Positions 1-7,546 of a DNA stretch of 15,923 bases are shown here, piece by piece. The first letter of the stretch is position 1. Every line of letters starts with the position of its first letter. The stretch covers positions 1 to 15,923 of the forward strand of contig JAIVFJ010000663.1 of NCBI GenBank assembly GCA_025765615.1, given 5' to 3'. The DNA is from Zopfochytrium polystomum (Eukaryota; Chytridiomycota; Chytridiomycetes; Chytridiales; Chytridiaceae). The notes beneath the pieces are model-generated. The model worked only from the letters and a program-made list of their open reading frames with translations. It did not search any database and was not told the DNA's origin. The translations under genes were made by a program, and so were the position numbers.

Positions 1-90
1 TTCCGCCGCCTCGCTCATCTCGGGCGAAAGGGCGATTACTACGAATTTTGGTTGAGGGTTCCCGTCCCGTGAAACGACTTCGGGACAACC

Positions 91-123
91 TCTCTCTCTC
101 AACACACAACACAACTCTCTCTC

Positions 124-156
<33 letters not shown>

Positions 157-169
157 TCGCTCTCCCTCT

Positions 170-219
<50 letters not shown>

Positions 220-226
220 CTCTCTC
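91..226. repeat. (CT)n microsatellite
   Basis: An almost uninterrupted CT dinucleotide tract runs from 115 to 226, preceded by a shorter CT block (91-100) and a CA/AAC-rich interruption. The open frames across it (Ser-Leu repeats on one strand, Arg-Glu repeats on the other) are artefacts of the repeat. It directly abuts the tRNA-like sequence that follows, as is common for the ends or insertion points of short retroelements. Confidence 0.97.
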
Positions 227-372
227 GTGCAGTGGTTAGGTACGCTTGCTTTGGGGCGTCGGGTGAACGGATTGGCCTACGACGTTTACTGAGCGGCCGG
301 CCCAGGTTCGAGTCCAACACTGTCCGGCTGTGCAGCGGTACGGCATTCGTCGGGCACAGCCAATACACTCCC
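226..372 (+). repeat. tRNA-like / possible SINE sequence
   Basis: A polymerase III A-box-like stretch (GTGCAGTGGTTAGG, 227-240) is followed by a good B-box (GGTTCGAGTCC, 305-315). The spacing of about 65 bases is longer than in a simple tRNA. The T-arm around the B-box pairs poorly and no 7-base acceptor stem can be formed, so this is not a functional tRNA gene. A tRNA-derived SINE or tRNA pseudogene next to a microsatellite is the best reading. Its 3' limit is a guess. Confidence 0.35.
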
Positions 373-839
373 AGTCAGGTGCTAATGTGTCCATCTTTTT
401 GATCAATCCCAAACTTGTCGACGATTGAATTGTCGTCCGTTCGGTTCAACCATTTCGAAATCACCGCTTGATCACCCGACAACCCGCAACTGCTGCTTCG
501 GGCGAACCGGCGGCATTTTGGTTTTGTGTAAACTTTTCTTCACCAACCCTGTCTTCAATCTTTTTGCAAGCAGTTTTAACAGCCCGAGTCGTCCACCAAG
601 GGCTAGGCGATGGGCCAACGTCTGCGGTCGGGCGCATGTCCGTAATCGTTGCTCTCTCCGGGCGCAACCATTCCGTGCACGCATAAATGTGCGTATTTAT
701 GAGATCTTGCTGAGTTCCCGCAGGTTCCATTTTTCCTTTTTCGATTGTGCGGCTCCAGCAATCCATGACCTTGGCGACGCGATTAGAAGGAGTGAGGCGT
801 TTTGCAACTCACCGATTGCCTGCCTCCTGTCCTGTGCAG
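373..839. other. Region without a recognised gene
   Basis: Both strands stay open for some distance: 425-934 on plus (169 codons, overlapping the next gene) and 461-766 on minus (101 codons). Neither product shows a domain I recognise. The plus strand could hold 5' exons (presequence) of the m-AAA protease remnant that follows. The minus frame reads as a hydrophilic, protein-like sequence and cannot be excluded as an exon of another gene. Confidence 0.4.
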
Positions 840-1372
840 TTTCCGGCAGCATAAATTTGAACGAGTGCGAAGAAGAAGGTCGTCCTCGTCCTGCTCGATC
901 TATTACTGGGACACGTCTGCCTATCCTCCTCTAGTGCCCGTCTACCTCCGTCCCGATGCGCCTCACCGTGGCGCGGGTGCTCAAAACAGCCACTACTACT
1001 AAACGATCGGGAGGATCGAGAGTTTCGAGCGCGATCTGGAGGCGGCGCAGCGTGAAATCGGCATCCCCCCTCGCCAGCGGATTCCCGTTTCGTACGTACA
1101 AGTCGAGCCGAGCCGCAGGCGGCAGCGGTGGATGGGCCGGCGGGGGTATCTTTGGCATCGGCAAATCCGGGGCGAAGCTGTTCAGAAAGGAGGTGCTCAG
1201 CAGGGAAGACATGATCCAGCTGCTTGGACCAAGGTAAGCTGTGCTTCACCCGGATCGACAGTAGTTGATTCTTACTGAATTTTTCCCCTGCGCCTTATGT
1301 CTGTCGTTCTACCTGGGGTTTTTGGGGAAGCCTTCCGAGGGGAAAGAGAAAGGGCGCAAGCGAAATAACTGA
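840..1372 (+). pseudogene. m-AAA protease (AFG3/YTA12-like) remnant lacking its catalytic core
   Basis: m-AAA proteases are inner-mitochondrial-membrane ATP-dependent metalloproteases. Three family segments are visible. Residues at 1003-1104 (frame 1) include SFERDLEAAQ and IPVSY, typical of the intermembrane-space domain. At 1139-1183 (frame 2) is GGGIFGIGKSGAKLF, the linker before the AAA domain. At 1187-1233 is KEVLSREDMIQLLGPR, the C-terminal end of the peptidase domain. The last two are joined in frame within two codons, so the Walker A/B motifs, SRH and the HEXXH zinc site (normally about 450 residues) are absent. The second membrane helix is also missing between the first two segments. 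A TAA stop (1000-1002) lies just before the ThrIleGly of the first segment, and a frame change lies at about 1105-1120. An intron donor follows at 1234 (GTAAGC); a Pro-(Phe/Ser)-Glu-Gly-Lys-like exon near 1332 ends at TGA 1370. An exon starting after CAG 839 may supply the preceding part. It is either a pseudogene or a misassembly. Confidence 0.72.
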
Positions 1373-1378
1373 AATAAA
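1373..1378 (+). promoter_or_regulatory. AATAAA polyadenylation signal candidate
   Basis: A canonical AATAAA begins one base after the TGA (1370-1372) proposed as the end of the m-AAA protease remnant and about 30 bases before the PIF1 start region. Motif and position fit a 3' end signal, but a hexamer can occur by chance and such a short 3' UTR is unusual. Confidence 0.3.
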
Positions 1379-1408
1379 GAAAAATCTTGGTTGGGGGATC
1401 GTGCAACA

Positions 1409-4400
1409 ATGTCCGAACCAATCTGGTGGAAGTCGCGAAAGGACGACGCGGCGGCGGCGGCGGCGGCAAAAAGTGCTACGCCGTGCGGGAAGGAAAGCAG
1501 CGCGGGATTTTCTGGTCTTGGTGAGATCCATCGTATCGGCTCCACCCAACTTGCTTCGCTATCTGTTCTCCTCAGCCCCCCGCCTTCTGCAATGAACAAA
1601 ACACAAACAGGACCGAATGCTCGCAGAGCGTCACCGGCTTCCCGGGCTCCGAGTTCAAGGGCTTCGGCTCCGTCGACGAGGCCAAGACGTACCTGACACA
1701 GCCGAGCAAGCGCGGCAACGCCTTCACGTGGGACGAGTCGAGCGCTTGGCGAGCGGCGTCCGCGATCCCGGCGGGGCCGGCGCCGCCGGGCGGAGGCGAG
1801 ATCGCGGGGACCGCGGGCGGAGTGCACGAGGCAGCCCCGCGGTGGCGGCACCCGTGGCGGCGGTGGCGGTGCTGGATCCCAGCGGTACTTTGGCGACCTT
1901 CCCGACCACGGCGATGGCGATCTCTTTGATGACGGCATGCGCGTCGACAAACCAGCGGGCGGCGACGACGGCGACGATCCTGCGGCATCGCCGCTGCCAT
2001 TTTTCATCAGTCGGACTCCGTCGGAGGTGGACCCGCAGCTTCGTCCGACTGCTCCAACGCCACCGGTGCCGCCGCCGCTCTGCAACCCGTCCCTGGACGA
2101 AGTGATCGTGCTGGATAGCGACGAGGAGCCGGACTCGGCCAACCATGTGCAGTCCCAGGAGACGATGTGTTTCAGCTCGGGGACTGCGACGGATGCTGGT
2201 AGAGTGGACGTGACGCAGGACGACCCTGTGGCGGCCTGCTTGGACTTCGTGAGAATAGACGACGCGGGAGCAAAGAACGATGCGCCAGCAGCAGCCCAAG
2301 CTCCTCCCGTAGCGCCTGTGAAAGTGTTTGAGGACTGGGAGAAGCGTCGGGTCCTTGAAGTTCAGTTGCGTCAGGATCGACTGTTCCAGTCTCGAGGTGA
2401 GGCCACTGCCATTAAATTCTTTCGCTTCAACTTAACCCCTCCTCATCCCCTCAACGCACTCCTCATACCTCCCAAGTCTTCATGGATCGATACGGAATCG
2501 GATCCTTTCACACAGAAAGCAAACCGGAGGAATCAAGCTCCAACAACACCGTTCCGAAAGATGAGACACTCAGCGACGAGCAACAGCGGCTGATAGACCT
2601 TGCCCTGGCGGGCATTTCGTGCTTCGTCACCGGAAGCGGCGGGACGGGTAAATCTTTCACCGTGAAGACCCTTGTCGCGCGGCTGCGGAATGCCGGACGG
2701 CGGACAGTGATTCTCGCACCGACTGGCAGTTGAGTTCGCCCTGTGTTTCTGATCGCACGGCTGTCGGTCTACGTGTTTCTAATGGGAAACTTGTGTGACA
2801 TTCGCCTAGTCGCCGCGATGCACGTCGGAGGCCGCACTATCCACTCATACGCTTCGCTAGGCACTTGTCAGACTGTCGAAATGGCCGTGGCAAATTCGGT
2901 GACGCGGAACCGGGATCGGTGGGAAGAGATTGATGTTGTGATAATAGACGAGATTTCCATGGTCTCCGCCGACCTGTTGAAAGGTGAGAGGGAATTTTTA
3001 CGCCGACAACCTTCAACGCGAGTTTGTTTCAAAAAGGTCGAAGCCATCGCGAGGGAGGTTCGGGAGGTGAACAAGCCATTCGGCGGGCTGCAGGTGATTG
3101 TGTGCGGAGACTTTTTCCAGCTGCCGCCCGTTCCGTCGAAGCAACAGTGCCCCCACTGCTCGTCGTTCAAAGTTGAGATCGACAAACTCGACAAGTCGAG
3201 GGCGACGTGTTTGAAGCCAGACTGCCGTAAGGTCTTCGATCCTCGAACTCTGTTTGCTTTCCAAAGCCCGAAATGGAGGGAGGTTGGCTTCAAGTTTGTG
3301 GAACTGACAAAGGCAAGCTTTGATTATGAGACTTTCGCACTGCGCTAATGCAGCGGAAACTCCCAGATCTTTCGACAAGACGATTTCGAGTTTGTTAGCG
3401 CCCTCAACAGAATAAGGTGGAGCTCCAAAGACGCATTGTAAATTCTGGCGATAACGTTCCTCGCTTTGACAAGATGCGGTGTTTATTTGGAGCAGGTAAG
3501 CAGTCCGCACCAAAAAGCTGGAAAAAGCGCTCATCATAGTCCACACGCAGGATCGGACCATGCTCAATCAATGCAAGAGACTCTTGGATGAGTCCAAGAT
3601 CGTCGCCACACGGTTGTTTTCGCACAAGAAGGACGCGTCCGACCGAAACGAAAAAATGTTCAACGACCTTCAAGCACAAGTCGTTCACGAATTTCGGGCT
3701 GTGGACTGGGCCAGCAACGAAAAGACACAAAAGGTGCTCGATATAACTTTTCGGTTGGCTGCTAAACCTCTGCTTGGCAAGCTTTTAATACACATCAGCG
3801 ACTATATTCAAGCTCCTGAATTAATTCGGCTCAAGGTCGGGACTCAGGTCCTCCTCATCGCGAGTAAGAGATTCTGTTTGATTTTTCCGGTGGCATTTTT
3901 CTTTCACTTTTGAGTGACTCCTTCGTCACAGACCTGGAGATCAAAAATGGGCTCGTAAATGGCTCTCGCGGTGTAGTTGTCGACTTTGACTTTGCGAAAG
4001 ATGAACACGGCAATGCCAAGAGCAGCACTAAGGTGAAGCGGCATTTCAAAGATGGTCTTGCTGACAACCACCACGCGCAATAGTATCCGGTTGTCGTATT
4101 TGAACAGGGCAAAGTACGGACCATTGACGAATTCAACTTCGAAGCGCAAGTTGGGTGAACTCGTGGATAGCGGAACCTCCTTCTGATCTTCATTCAGCTG
4201 AGTCCGTCAAAAATCATTGCACGCCGCCAAGTGCCGTTGGTCATGGCTGGGCCATCACCATTCATAAGGTGTGACTTTTAATTGGTTTGTTTCACTAGTA
4301 ACCGACACCACACTGGACGGCAGTCTCAAGGATTGTCTCTGGACAAAGTTTCGCTGGATCTTCGCCGTGTGAGAACTCACGAAGATGGACGGAAGAGACG

Positions 4401-4994
4401 CGCACTAAGCTGTATTCTCTTTCAATTAGGTTTTCTCACCGGGGCAGGCATACGTTGCGTTATCGCGTGTGCGCTCTCTGCAAGGTTTGCTGATATTCTA
4501 GCATTGGAACAACAAACGAACTAATGCTGCTTATGTGACAGGACTCCATCTGGTCGCCGACGGTGGAAGCGATGGGCTTCCAAAGAGCTCCGTCATGGTG
4601 GATCCGAACGTTCTCCGTAAGCCCCCCAGCCGCCGATCGAAGCCGCTGCAAGACTCTGTGTATCCATGACACACTTTTTTTCTCATTCGCTAGGGTTTTA
4701 CGACGAGTGCCGAAGAACAACGATCGCCAAGCACGAGTGGGAGGAGTCTGCGCTCCCTGTTGTGCGAGCGCACTTTCAGCAGGTTGGCTGCAACATCCAC
4801 AACGCCGCCGAGGAGTTTGGGAAACAAATGACGGAGTTGTATTCGAGGGTAAAGTTTTTTTTTTTTGTCGATTACAAGAGGCTGACAGTAGCTTTTTTAA
4901 GTGGCTCCTGGCGAACGGCATATCTCGTGGATCGGAGGGCTGCGGTGACACTACAGTACGCGATGCGGTCATTGAGCTCGAGGGGCCACAATAG
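1409..4994 (+). CDS. PIF1-family DNA helicase with N-terminal RNase H1/viroplasmin-like domain
   Basis: A 5'-3' superfamily 1B helicase. Exons whose phases fit: 1411-1520, 1611-1821, 1883-2396, 2477-2728, 2810-3312, 3367-3437, 3474-3495, 3551-3863, 3932-4154, 4203-4268, 4324-4368, 4430-4484, 4542-4616, 4694-4848, 4902-4994. An RNase H1-type hybrid-binding (Cauli_VI/VP-N) domain spans 1468-1700 (YAVREGKQRGIFWSW, then TGFPGSEF). A disordered acidic linker follows, then Walker A GSGGTGKS (2632-2655), APTG..A (2717-2817), Walker B IIDEISM (2941-2961), GDFFQLPPV (3107-3133), ELTK.FRQDD across a GC-AG intron, LKVGTQVLL, NGLVNGSRG, TIHK/SQG and motif VI PGQAYVALSRV. Four cysteines (CPHC, CLKPDC; 3148-3225) form a likely zinc insert. 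Lesions: ATG 1409 is one base out of frame with the domain (A5 run at 1468), an in-frame TAG at 4081, and one missing base near 4248. A GTGAG..AAAAAG segment (2983-3036) looks like an intron but keeps frame if unspliced. Nuclear or mitochondrial location is not shown. Confidence 0.88.
3313..3366 (+). other. GC-AG intron in the PIF1 gene
   Basis: Exon sequence reads Glu-Leu-Thr-Lys up to 3312, then GCAAGC, and resumes after CCCAG at 3367 with Ile-Phe-Arg-Gln-Asp-Asp. Both sides are phase 0 and together restore the helicase motif ELTKxFRQ. The donor is GC rather than GT, flanked by the AAG|GCAAG context usual for the minor GC-AG class. The 54-base intron carries an in-frame stop, so it must be removed. 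Confidence 0.85.
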
Positions 4995-5123
4995 ACAGAC
5001 ATGAACTTTCTTATTCTTTTGGGTACTCGCCGAACCTCTGACTCTCCCACGATGCATCTCACGTTCCGGACTCGCCATCCCGCTTCCATTTCGCCACTCT
5101 ATGTCTCTACGCCATTTGTAGGC

Positions 5124-6010
5124 TTAGAGGAGAGCCGACTACCAGTGCCAAGCGGGGCGACAGGCGATCCAGATTTACAAAAAGTGGGAAAGACAGTGGG
5201 GATTCCCCCCTGAAAACACACCGAAAGAGCGCGGCAAAAATCCACGTGATCAAGTGGTGGATCGCTAGCGACGCGACCGTGCTCAAGTTTGCCAGGGATC
5301 GAGAGAGTGCTGGACTGGTGGGGGAGCTGCTCGGGCACAGACTTTGTGCGGCTTTTTGCCCGGGAGCTGTCCATCCAAACTCGGCCCATGTGGGGGGCAA
5401 ACCTTCACGAAGTGGTGGGAGAAGAATGGAAATCGGTGAATGATTAGAAGAGGCGGGAGATTTGTGCATTGTCGATCCCAGCCTTGGTGCTTTTTGTGGC
5501 AACCCGGTCCTCTTTCCAACAGTCGTCTTTCGGCGCCCATTATATCCGAACCCTGATTGAGCAGGGTGTGTCGTTCGCGTTTTGTTGCCATGTCGATCGC
5601 CATGGCCGAATCTTCAGAGTAACCTCTGGCCTTCCACTTTCAGGCGCGGTTGAATGGAAGATGCTGCAGTCGATGACAGCTGTGCACTACGGCCATCTCA
5701 CCTATAAGCTTTAGAGAAACGAAACGATCCTAGGAAACTGTTCTCCATGGGATCTTTGTCCGAAATCTTGTTGGTTAGATGCAGCCTGGAAGAGGGTGCG
5801 ACTCTTGTCCTCGCAGTCCCGGAAAGCGAAACGCTGCAGGCGATAATGCCCGACATTATTTTGTGGTAAGTAAGGTTATTTTCGTTCTCCTTTGAGAAGC
5901 CCGTACAGTTTATTGGAAAAAGAACTCACCCCTGTTTGAGAGCACTACGGCACCTCCTCGCAATCATACTGTGTCTTCGCGAATTACAAATCGGTTGAGT
6001 TACAGGTCCA
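5124..6010 (+). CDS. Unrecognised multi-exon protein gene
   Basis: No family recognised. Protein-like exons follow each other on the plus strand. About 5144-5250 encodes IYKKWERQWGFPPENTPKER and is preceded by an acceptor-like TTTGTAG (5116-5122) or CAG (5144-5146). It is followed, after a frame change in an A5 run near 5240, by IKWWIASDATVLKF, then after another change near 5350 by ARELSIQTRPMWGANLHEVV. An intron with donor GTGAAT (5437) and acceptor CAACAG (about 5521) leads to an exon with HYIRTLIEQG. A further exon starts at GCGCGG (5644) and holds WKMLQSMTAVHYGHL, then in another frame RKLFSMGSLSEILL and ESETLQAIMPDIIL, ending at GTAAGTAAGG (about 5866). A last exon (after CAG 5909) reads YGTSSQSYCVFANYKSVEL. 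The start codon is not located and at least three frame breaks are needed. It could be a decayed gene. Confidence 0.4.
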
Positions 6011-6082
6011 CATAACTTCACGTTTTTTTTTTCTTTTCACACTTTCCGATCGAAGCACTCTCGAACAGTGCATGGCGCCAAC

Positions 6083-7269
6083 ATGCCGGAGGAGCCCGTC
6101 AAGAAAGTCGTGACGTTCCCGAACGAGAGCGGCGGCGGCGGAGGCGGAGTAGATCGTCCCTCCAGCAGCGGGCGGCGGCGGGGGGGGCGATCGCCCCTCC
6201 AGCGCGCACTCGCGGCCGCAGTCCGCCGGCAGCCTCGGCGCGGCGTCGTCGTCGTCGAGCTCTTCGGCGGCCTCCACGGACAACGGATCGTCGTCGGCCA
6301 GCCGTCGGAGCTCGACTTCGAGCCGCCGCCCGTCGATCACGGTCAACAGAGAATAGGCGTCGGGCACGTGCGGATATATAAGGAGGTTATCAGCGAGGAG
6401 GACTTTGCGGACGGGGATCGAGCGGCGGGGTCGGTGAAGGGGATCGAGGCAAGGGTCGAGGAAGCAGTCGGCGAACCCGGCGGGGGGCCGTGATGCCGCC
6501 CTTTAACGCTGGTTCCGAGCAAGGCGTGGAAGGTCGTTCGGTTGCCTGTCAAGGCTGCTCCGGAACAACAAACACGAGGAGGACCACAGGCTCCAGCGCA
6601 CTACGATCTAACTGCACAGCAGCTGCAGGAGATCCGCGAGGTGTTTGATCTGTTTGACACTGACGGGTCTGGGGTCGATTGACCTGTCTGAGCTTCGGAT
6701 TGTGAGTGCGTAACCTCCGTCGTTGAAGGCGGTTTGCTGCAAAGATAACACTATTTGCTAGTGCGATCCTCTGGGTTTAATCCTACGAAGGAGGAGGTGT
6801 GGGCTATGGCGAGCGAGTTTGCCTCAGAGGAGGAGCCGAGCCTCAGTTTCGACGAGTTTCTGTTTCTGATGGCGGCGAAGCTGGTGAACTCCATCTCGCT
6901 TGATCCTCTCCTTTACTGTCCCCACGACCACTATCAAGCCCCTCTCCTCCCCCGTCACCTTCACTCCTCTAAAACTCTACTATTTCTCTGCCCTCTCTCT
7001 CTCACCCACACCCACACCCACACCTCACGCGCGCCGCCCCCACAGTCCGAGAAGGACACGCACGCCGAGATGATGCGGGGCGTTCCGGCTGTTTGACGTG
7101 GAGGGGCGCGGCAAGATCTCGTTCAAGGACCTGGAAGCGCGTGGCGCGCGAGTTGGGCGAGGGACATGGGGCGACGACGAGATCCAGATGATGATCGACG
7201 AGACGGACAAGGACGGCGACGGCGAGATCGGCGAGGAAGGACTGGATCCGCATCCTGTTTCGCGGGTGA
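6083..7269 (+). CDS. Centrin (Cdc31/caltractin-like EF-hand protein), frame-disrupted
   Basis: Calcium-binding protein of centrioles, basal bodies or spindle poles. EF-hand 1 is FDLFDTDGSG with SIDLSELRI (6641-6701). GFNPTKEEV and LSFDEFLFLMAAKL (6771-6882) make EF-hand 2. MMRAFRLFDVEGRGKISF (7069-7122) makes EF-hand 3 and DETDKDGDGEIGEE (7195-7238) makes EF-hand 4, followed by the centrin-type end WIRILFRG and TGA at 7267. Introns are about 6702-6761 (GTGAGT..CTAG) and 6883-7051 (GTGAAC..CACAG). The frame breaks at a G4 run (6671-6674), near the first intron (one base), at a G4 run (7077-7080), at 7148-7170 (more than one) and at GGAAGG (7235-7240). Upstream, MPEEPVKKVVTFPNE (ATG 6083) begins a Gly/Ser-rich stretch in the same frame, interrupted by a G-run indel near 6186 and by TGA 6491. 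It may be an extended N terminus or a separate gene. Loop 3 (DVEGRGKIS) lacks some acidic ligands. Identity as a centrin is firm; functionality is not. Confidence 0.8.
7003..7026 (+). repeat. (ACCCAC)n tract in a centrin intron
   Basis: A short CA-rich repeat (CACCCACACCCACACCCACACC) lies in the pyrimidine-rich 3' half of the second centrin intron, about 25 bases before its CCCCCACAG acceptor. It simply extends the polypyrimidine tract. Confidence 0.8.
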
Positions 7270-7367
7270 TTCTGGTGATTGCCGAGAGGGTGGTTCACGT
7301 TTGAATCCCTCTTGCTGGGGGGTTCAGAGGACGACGACGGTTCAGAACCAACCGTCTCGCAGTTGCG

Positions 7368-7382
7368 AGAAATTTCTGGAAT
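7368..7382 (+). promoter_or_regulatory. Heat-shock element (three alternating GAA/TTC units)
   Basis: The bases read aGAAa tTTCt gGAAt, a perfect run of three inverted nGAAn pentamers, the consensus site for trimeric heat-shock factor. It lies 15 bases upstream of a TATA box and about 165 bases upstream of the Hsp20 start codon, the expected place for heat-inducible control. Confidence 0.85.
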
Positions 7383-7397
7383 GATGTGGGAAACATT

Positions 7398-7403
7398 TAT
7401 AAA
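7398..7403 (+). promoter_or_regulatory. TATA box of the Hsp20 gene
   Basis: TTTATAAAGG follows the heat-shock element and precedes the Hsp20 ATG (7547) by about 145 bases. A second GAA/TTC pair (GAGAAAAAACCTTTTC, 7437-7452) lies just downstream, near the expected transcription start. Confidence 0.65.
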
Positions 7404-7479
7404 GGCGGGGCGGCCGAAGGAAGAAGTGCGATCCCAGAGAAAAAACCTTTTCTAGTCCATCGGAACAGTGAATCACCCA

Positions 7480-7494
7480 CCCCCCCCCCCCCCC
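7480..7494 (+). repeat. C15 homopolymer in the Hsp20 leader
   Basis: Fifteen consecutive C residues lie between the TATA box and the start codon of Hsp20. Runs of this length are unstable in replication and in sequencing, so the exact length is doubtful. Confidence 0.95.
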
Positions 7495-7546
7495 GCGCCA
7501 TCTTAAAAACCTCTCGCACCAGCTGTGCAAAAACCCCACCATCAGA

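Noticed and set aside
227..315. Functional tRNA gene
   Set aside because: No acceptor stem, a mispaired T-stem and too long a distance between the boxes.
48..368. Open frames rich in Ser-Leu (plus) or Arg-Glu (minus)
   Set aside because: Products of the CT microsatellite only.
1409..1473. Programmed -1 frameshift between ATG 1409 and the RNase H1-type domain
   Set aside because: The A5 run gives only a one-sided slip (AAA to AAA in the P site, AGT to AAG in the A site), not a standard slippery heptamer, and similar one-base breaks occur elsewhere without any such signal.
1309..2142. 277-codon minus-strand frame opposite the PIF1 5' exons
   Set aside because: It is the GC-rich shadow of the RNase H1-type domain and linker exons; composition is Arg/Pro/Ser-rich with no domain.
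4081..4083. TAG read as glutamine (altered genetic code)
   Set aside because: Other internal stops in the window are TAA (1000) and TGA (6491, 7987), the TAA where Phe is expected, and normal genes end at TAG, TGA and TAA. No consistent reassignment fits.
4052..4083. A 29-base intron (GTCTTG..AATAG) removing the TAG in PIF1
   Set aside because: It is implausibly short and joining it does not restore the frame of the following YPVVVFEQG segment.
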